10,353 bases of DNA from Bacteroidales bacterium (GTDB taxonomy: Bacteria; Bacteroidota; Bacteroidia; Bacteroidales; Dysgonomonadaceae): the NCBI GenBank assembly GCA_012728155.1, contig JAAYFR010000242.1, positions 1 to 10,353 of the forward strand, read 5' to 3'. The position numbers were made by a program, and so were the translations under genes. Under the pieces are notes generated by a model that saw nothing but the letters and a program-made list of their open reading frames with translations, was not told where the DNA came from and made no database searches. Shown here in pieces: positions 6,933-10,353 of this stretch. How positions within the stretch are numbered: position 1 is the stretch's first letter; the number at the start of each line of letters is the position of its first letter.

Positions 6933-7580
6933 ATGAGAACACTACAAGTACCCAAGCAAAATGTTTCACAACTTGAAACTGTATTCGATAAGATAAAAAT
7001 GCTTCATGAAGCAGGAAAGGAAGCTCCTATTGATCAGGTGAACTGGAAAGATAATTTCCCTAAAAGCCTGCCCGTAACAGTGCGGGTGGCACATGATGGG
7101 GAAACCCTCTATCTTTATTATACGGTTGTCGGGGAAGCTATCCGTGCTGTAAATACCGAAGACTTCGGATCGGTATGGAAGGATAGTTGTGTGGAATTCT
7201 TTATGCAACGCGAAGGCGAAAGTATATATCGCAATTTCGAATGCAATATATTGGGAGTGTTACTTTCCCGCAAGAATACAGCAAAAGGGAAGGGGGATAA
7301 CCAAACCGATGAAATGCCCTCTATATACAGGTATGCTACTGTTTGTCATCGATATGAGGGAGATCGGCAGGTGAGCGATTGGAGTATCTATTTGGAGATA
7401 CCCAAGAGTGCCATTGGATTTGGTGCTCAGGAATCCCTTTCTGGACAAAAGATAAGAGCAAATTTTTATAAATGTGGTGATGAGACACCTGAACCGCACT
7501 TTTTAAGTTGGAATCCCATCGATCTGCCCGAACCGGATTTCCATGTCCCTCAATTCTTTGGAGAGCTGAATTTAGAATAA
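6933..7580 (+). CDS. CBM9-like (DOMON-type) carbohydrate-binding family protein
   Basis: A 215-residue protein resembling the Bacteroidota 'carbohydrate-binding family 9-like' group. Supporting segments: a VTVRVAHDGETLYLYYTV strand pair (48-65), VWKDSCVEFF (81-90), NFECNILG (101-108), a DWSIYLEIPKSAIGF segment (149-163), ANFYKCGD (176-183) and a closing HFLSWNPIDLPEPDFHVPQFFG (189-210). It makes up the whole protein. CBM9 modules of other bacteria bind reducing ends of sugars; here binding is inferred from the fold only. No signal peptide or lipobox is present, and no better upstream in-frame start is apparent, so it is predicted to be cytoplasmic, which is odd for a glycan-binding module. 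It sits 86 bases before a sugar kinase gene on the same strand with no obvious terminator between, so the two may be co-transcribed. Confidence 0.8.
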   Translation: MRTLQVPKQNVSQLETVFDKIKMLHEAGKEAPIDQVNWKDNFPKSLPVTVRVAHDGETLYLYYTVVGEAIRAVNTEDFGSVWKDSCVEFFMQREGESIYRNFECNILGVLLSRKNTAKGKGDNQTDEMPSIYRYATVCHRYEGDRQVSDWSIYLEIPKSAIGFGAQESLSGQKIRANFYKCGDETPEPHFLSWNPIDLPEPDFHVPQFFGELNLE

Positions 7581-7666
7581 TGAAAAGAAAAATTGTAGGG
7601 TGAATAAACCGGCGGTGGAAGAGGAATAGATTAGGTGCATAAAACGACTAATATAACTGAACTATA

Positions 7667-8761
7667 ATGGACGAAAAGAATAAACTAAAACAAATCGTTG
7701 CTCAATTTATTGGAGAGAGTGCCAATGTGGAGATAGAACCGCTTGGAAAAGGACATATCAACGATTCTTATAAAGTGGTGTCGGGTGATAAGGAGTATGT
7801 ATTGCAACGGATTAATCACCATATATTTAAGAATGTCCACGAATTGCAGAATAATATCGATAGGGTGACGGGACATATTCGTGAAAAACTGGAAAAAGAA
7901 GGTGTTTCAGATGTGGATCGTCGTGTATTAACCCTACTCCCCACATTCGATGGAATGCTTTATTATCAGGATAGTGAAGGTGATTACTGGCGGATAATGG
8001 ATTTTATCAAAGAGCGCAAGAGTTATGATGATATCAATCCGGAATTGGCTTATCGTGCTGGAATGGCTTTTGGTGATTTCCAGAAAATGTTGGCAGACCT
8101 TCCGGGAGCACCGTTGTTTGAAACTATACCGAATTTTCACAATATGGAATCTCGATTAGTTACATTCCGTGAGGCGGTAAAAGCCAACAAGGCAGGGCGA
8201 TTGGATAAAGTGGCCGGATTGGTAAAGGAGATTGAAGATCGTGCAGAAGAGATGTGTAAGGCGGAGAGACTCCATCGTGAAGGCAAGCTGCCAAAGCGTA
8301 TCAACCATTGCGATACAAAAGTGAATAACATCCTGTTTGATAATGACGATCAGGTGCTCTGTGTGGTAGACTTAGACACTGTGATGCCGGGATATGTGCT
8401 TTCCGATTTTGGCGATTTTATCCGTACGGGAGCCAATACCGGTGCGGAAGATGATAAGAACCTTGACAATATCTCTGTAGATCTGGATATCTTTGAGGCA
8501 TATGCGAAGGGATACCTGAAAAATGCAGCATCTTTCCTCACTGATGTAGAGATAGATAACCTTGCTTTCGGAGCAAAATTGCTGACTTATATGCAGACGG
8601 TACGCTTTTTTACCGACTATATCGACGGGGATACTTATTATAAGATCTCCTATCCTGAGCATAATCTGGTAAGGAGCGAAGCACAGTTTAAACTGTTGAA
8701 AAGCCTCGAAGAAAACTTTGAGCGGATGCAACAGATCGTAAAAGAGGCGGCTGGAGTTTGA
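7667..8761 (+). CDS. APH-fold sugar kinase, N-acetylhexosamine 1-kinase (NahK)-like
   Basis: A 364-residue cytoplasmic kinase of the aminoglycoside phosphotransferase/choline kinase fold. The N-lobe (~1-105) has the glycine-containing loop LGKGHINDSYKV and the EYVLQRIN strand. The catalytic loop is HCDTKVNNILFD with base Asp216 and Asn221, and the metal-binding segment is VDLDTVMPG (Asp235, Asp237), followed by DFGDFIRTGAN. This loop closely resembles that recalled for Bifidobacterium longum NahK (HNDTKINN...), which phosphorylates GlcNAc and GalNAc at C1. The likely role is therefore salvage of an N-acetylhexosamine, or another hexose, released from a glycan. Antibiotic resistance is unlikely. 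Homologues in Bacteroidota have sometimes been named 'mucin desulfatase', which the kinase motifs do not support. It has no signal peptide. It follows the CBM9-like gene by 86 bases and ends in an 11-base-arm hairpin overlapping its stop codon. Confidence 0.85.
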   Translation: MDEKNKLKQIVAQFIGESANVEIEPLGKGHINDSYKVVSGDKEYVLQRINHHIFKNVHELQNNIDRVTGHIREKLEKEGVSDVDRRVLTLLPTFDGMLYYQDSEGDYWRIMDFIKERKSYDDINPELAYRAGMAFGDFQKMLADLPGAPLFETIPNFHNMESRLVTFREAVKANKAGRLDKVAGLVKEIEDRAEEMCKAERLHREGKLPKRINHCDTKVNNILFDNDDQVLCVVDLDTVMPGYVLSDFGDFIRTGANTGAEDDKNLDNISVDLDIFEAYAKGYLKNAASFLTDVEIDNLAFGAKLLTYMQTVRFFTDYIDGDTYYKISYPEHNLVRSEAQFKLLKSLEENFERMQQIVKEAAGV

Positions 8762-8783
8762 ATTTGTTCTACAACAAATTCAA
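8758..8783 (+). terminator. Perfect 11-base inverted repeat overlapping the kinase stop codon
   Basis: TTGAATTTGTT (8758-8768), loop CTAC (8769-8772), AACAAATTCAA (8773-8783) is a perfect AT-rich stem-loop that includes the TGA stop (8759-8761). No T-run follows, so it is at best a weak terminator; 3'-end protection of the mRNA is an alternative. Two tandem copies of ATCTCAAT (8785-8792 and 8793-8800) follow at once. Confidence 0.5.
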
Positions 8784-8845
8784 CATCTCAATATCTCAAT
8801 AGCCAACGGCTCGTCAAATTTCAAGTAAATATTCAGTAAAAACAG

Positions 8846-8880
8846 GCGGTGTAAAGAAAAAATTACTATCTTTGCACCGC
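8846..8880 (+). repeat. Inverted repeat spanning the yceD promoter
   Basis: GCGGTGTAAAG (8846-8856) and CTTTGCACCGC (8870-8880) pair over 11 positions with one G-T wobble around a 13-base spacer. The right arm contains the TTTG half of the -7 element. Followed by TTTATTTT, it could act as a terminator for the upstream kinase transcript, or as an operator on the promoter. Both readings are inference. Confidence 0.6.
8867..8874 (+). promoter_or_regulatory. Bacteroidota-type promoter (-7 element) for yceD-rpmF-fabH
   Basis: TATCTTTG is an exact TAnnTTTG match, and the surrounding ACTATCTTTGCACCGC has the typical look of Bacteroidales housekeeping promoters. Transcription would start near 8878-8880, giving a leader of about 20 bases before the GTG at 8900. 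A clear -33 box is not visible. Confidence 0.75.
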
Positions 8881-8899
8881 TTTATTTTGAGGAAAAAAC

Positions 8900-9478
8900 G
8901 TGGCAAAATTTAGTTTGTACAATATTTCCCTGAAAAATCTTTCCGAGGGGACACATACTTTTGAGTATGAATTGGATAGAAAGTTTTTCGATGCCATTGA
9001 TGGTGAAGAAGTGAGGAAAGGGAATGTGAAGGTGGTAGTTGAAGTGCGCAAGACCTCATCCGCTTTCGAATGTGTTTTCGACCTAAAAGGAGTAGTTCAG
9101 GTACCCTGTACCCGGTGTCTGGATGATATGAATTTAGAGGTGGATACACAGAGTCGGTTGATTGTGAAATTCGGCAAAGATTATTCCGAAGAAAGTGATG
9201 AGATAGTGATTGTCCCAGAAGAAGAAGGGGAAATCAATATTGCTTGGTTCTTGTATGAATTTATCGCCCTGGCTATCCCCATTAAACATGTACATCCAAC
9301 CGGGGAATGTAATAGAACGGTATCTTCGAAATTCCGCAAACATAGGGCTGTCAGTGCTGATGAAACCGATGATGATGATGTTGAAATTCAGGATGACGAT
9401 TTCTCTGATGAAGAAGAGTCCCGGGATAATGATCCTCGTTGGGATGCACTTAAAGGCTTGAATATTGATGATAATTGA
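8900..9478 (+). CDS. yceD: DUF177/YceD family protein
   Basis: A 192-residue cytoplasmic protein of the DUF177/YceD family, recognised by VPCTRCLDDM (Cys70, Arg72, Cys73), the family's CxRCL signature, and by its position directly upstream of rpmF. The family is linked to 23S rRNA accumulation and ribosome assembly in other bacteria and plants. The start is a GTG preceded by GAGG at 8888-8891; the next in-frame ATG would delete the conserved N-terminal part, so GTG is chosen. The C-terminal ~40 residues are strongly acidic (DETDDDDVEIQDDDFSDEEE), a common tail in this family. A strong promoter lies 26 bases upstream, and rpmF follows after 31 bases, so the two are almost surely co-transcribed. 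Confidence 0.92.
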   Translation: MAKFSLYNISLKNLSEGTHTFEYELDRKFFDAIDGEEVRKGNVKVVVEVRKTSSAFECVFDLKGVVQVPCTRCLDDMNLEVDTQSRLIVKFGKDYSEESDEIVIVPEEEGEINIAWFLYEFIALAIPIKHVHPTGECNRTVSSKFRKHRAVSADETDDDDVEIQDDDFSDEEESRDNDPRWDALKGLNIDDN

Positions 9479-9509
9479 ATATATAAACAATTAAAAATAA
9501 AATAATAAA

Positions 9510-9695
9510 ATGGCACATCCAAAAAGAAGACAGTCTTCCGCAAGACAAGGTAAAAGGAGGGCACATGATCACGCCAAAATGCCTACAATGGCAATCTGTC
9601 CTAACTGTGGTGCATGGCACATTTATCATACTGTATGCGGTGACTGTGGTTACTACAGGGGTAAATTAGCTATTGATAAAGACGTAACGGCTTAA
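9510..9695 (+). CDS. rpmF: Large-subunit ribosomal protein bL32
   Basis: A 61-residue protein, the usual length for bL32. It opens with the diagnostic MAHPKRRQSSARQGKRRAHD, followed by a complete four-cysteine zinc ribbon: Cys30-x2-Cys33 and Cys43-x2-Cys46 (CPNC and CGDC). It is a structural component of the 50S ribosomal subunit. The leader before the ATG is A-rich with no strong Shine-Dalgarno sequence, as is normal in Bacteroidales. It lies between yceD and fabH, with an intrinsic terminator immediately downstream. Confidence 0.98.
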   Translation: MAHPKRRQSSARQGKRRAHDHAKMPTMAICPNCGAWHIYHTVCGDCGYYRGKLAIDKDVTA

Positions 9696-9723
9696 TTTTC
9701 CTTTGGTTTAAAGCAATAATAGA

Positions 9724-9758
9724 CCCTGAAACGTCAATATTACATTTCAGGGTTTTTT
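9724..9758 (+). terminator. Intrinsic terminator between rpmF and fabH
   Basis: CCCTGAAA (9724-9731), a 13-base loop, TTTCAGGG (9745-9752), then six T (9753-9758). The stem is perfect and gains an A-T pair at its base (9723 and 9753). It ends only 18 bases before the fabH start and no separate promoter fits between them, so it may be leaky, lowering fabH expression relative to rpmF. Confidence 0.85.
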
Positions 9759-9776
9759 AATAATTAATTTACGACG

Positions 9777-10353
9777 ATGGGACAATTGAACGCCGTAATT
9801 ACTGGAATTGCAGCCAAAGTGCCGGATTATATCCTCACCAATGAAGAGCTCTCCACGATGGTGGATACCTCTGATGAGTGGATCATGACTCGGGTAGGGA
9901 TAAAAGAACGACGCATCTTAAAAGGTGAACAACAGGGTATTTCTGTATTAGGTACCCCCGCAGTAAAAGAGCTGTTACAGAAAACAAATACAGCTCCTCA
10001 AGAAATTGATGCTCTAATTTTTGCCACCTCTTCTCCAGATCATTTTTTCCCTTCGGCAGCATCTATCGTGGCAGAAAATAATGGTATTAAAAATGCTTTT
10101 TGCTTCGATATGGAAGTAGCCTGTTCAGGATTTGTGTATGGTTTGGAAATTTGCAATGGCCTTATTCAGACAGGTAAATACAAAAAAATCATTCTGTTGG
10201 CCGGCGATAAAATGTCGTCTATTACCAATTATAATGATCGAACCACATCTCCCCTCTTCGGTGATGCGGTGGGTGCGGTCTTGATTGAACCAACTGAAGA
10301 TAATTTCGGTATTTTAGATGCTGAGCTTCATTCGGATGGAGTAGGATATCAAC
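9777..10353 (+). CDS. fabH: 3-oxoacyl-[ACP] synthase III (KAS III), N-terminal part (3'-truncated)
   Basis: The first 192 codons and one base of a KAS III enzyme, cut by the window edge; the full protein is usually ~330 residues. It condenses acetyl-CoA with malonyl-ACP to start fatty acid synthesis. Visible signatures: the opening AVITGIAAKVPDYILTNEEL, TSDEWIMTRVGIKERR (31-46), EVACSGFVYGL with active-site Cys116, and TTSPLFGDAVGAVLIEP. The downstream catalytic His and Asn blocks lie beyond the window, so completeness cannot be judged. The ATG at 9777 is chosen because it gives the standard N-terminus. It is placed after yceD-rpmF as in many Bacteroidales genomes, but separated from rpmF by a terminator. 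Bacteroidota often carry two fabH paralogues; which one this is cannot be told. Confidence 0.95.
   Translation, partial: MGQLNAVITGIAAKVPDYILTNEELSTMVDTSDEWIMTRVGIKERRILKGEQQGISVLGTPAVKELLQKTNTAPQEIDALIFATSSPDHFFPSAASIVAENNGIKNAFCFDMEVACSGFVYGLEICNGLIQTGKYKKIILLAGDKMSSITNYNDRTTSPLFGDAVGAVLIEPTEDNFGILDAELHSDGVGYQ

Noticed and set aside
9134..9490. 118-residue minus-strand open frame opposite yceD
   Set aside because: It arises from the acidic GAT/GAA-rich codons of the YceD tail read in reverse.

Overview
The window is chromosomal DNA from a member of the Bacteroidota, most likely the order Bacteroidales. The evidence is the Bacteroidota-specific lipoprotein families next to glycan-processing genes (DUF5000, DUF4998), A-rich leaders in place of strong Shine-Dalgarno sequences, TAnnTTTG-type -7 promoter elements, and the yceD-rpmF-fabH gene order common in Bacteroidales. 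The genus cannot be fixed from the sequence; a Dysgonomonadaceae-like organism is a guess. Every convincing gene lies on the + strand.

Bases 1-4199 look like the 3' part of a glycan-utilisation locus. First comes the C-terminal part of a DUF5000-type discoidin-like protein (its start, and any susC/susD genes, lie off the left edge). It is followed by a DUF4998 lipoprotein that also ends in a discoidin-like domain, an EEP-fold phosphodiesterase/phosphatase lipoprotein, and a secreted purple-acid-phosphatase-like metallophosphoesterase. The first three genes are 28-38 bases apart and are probably one operon. The 245-base gap before the metallophosphoesterase is the most unusual stretch in the window. 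It holds two identical 54-base repeats exactly 140 bases apart, each with a small hairpin. It is also bounded by a 23-base near-identical copy of the downstream gene's own start region. A perfect 12-base inverted repeat follows inside that gene's signal-peptide codons.

Bases 4367-8761 carry a periplasmic GH36 alpha-galactosidase, a CBM9-like protein without a signal peptide, and a cytoplasmic APH-fold sugar kinase resembling N-acetylhexosamine 1-kinase (NahK). The inferred theme is outer-surface binding, removal of phosphate groups and alpha-galactose, then phosphorylation of a released amino sugar in the cytoplasm.

Bases 8867-10353 are housekeeping: a canonical promoter, DUF177/YceD, ribosomal protein L32 (rpmF), an intrinsic terminator, and the first 192 codons of a FabH-type 3-oxoacyl-ACP synthase III cut by the right edge. 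No tRNA, rRNA, CRISPR array, transposase or integrase was seen.
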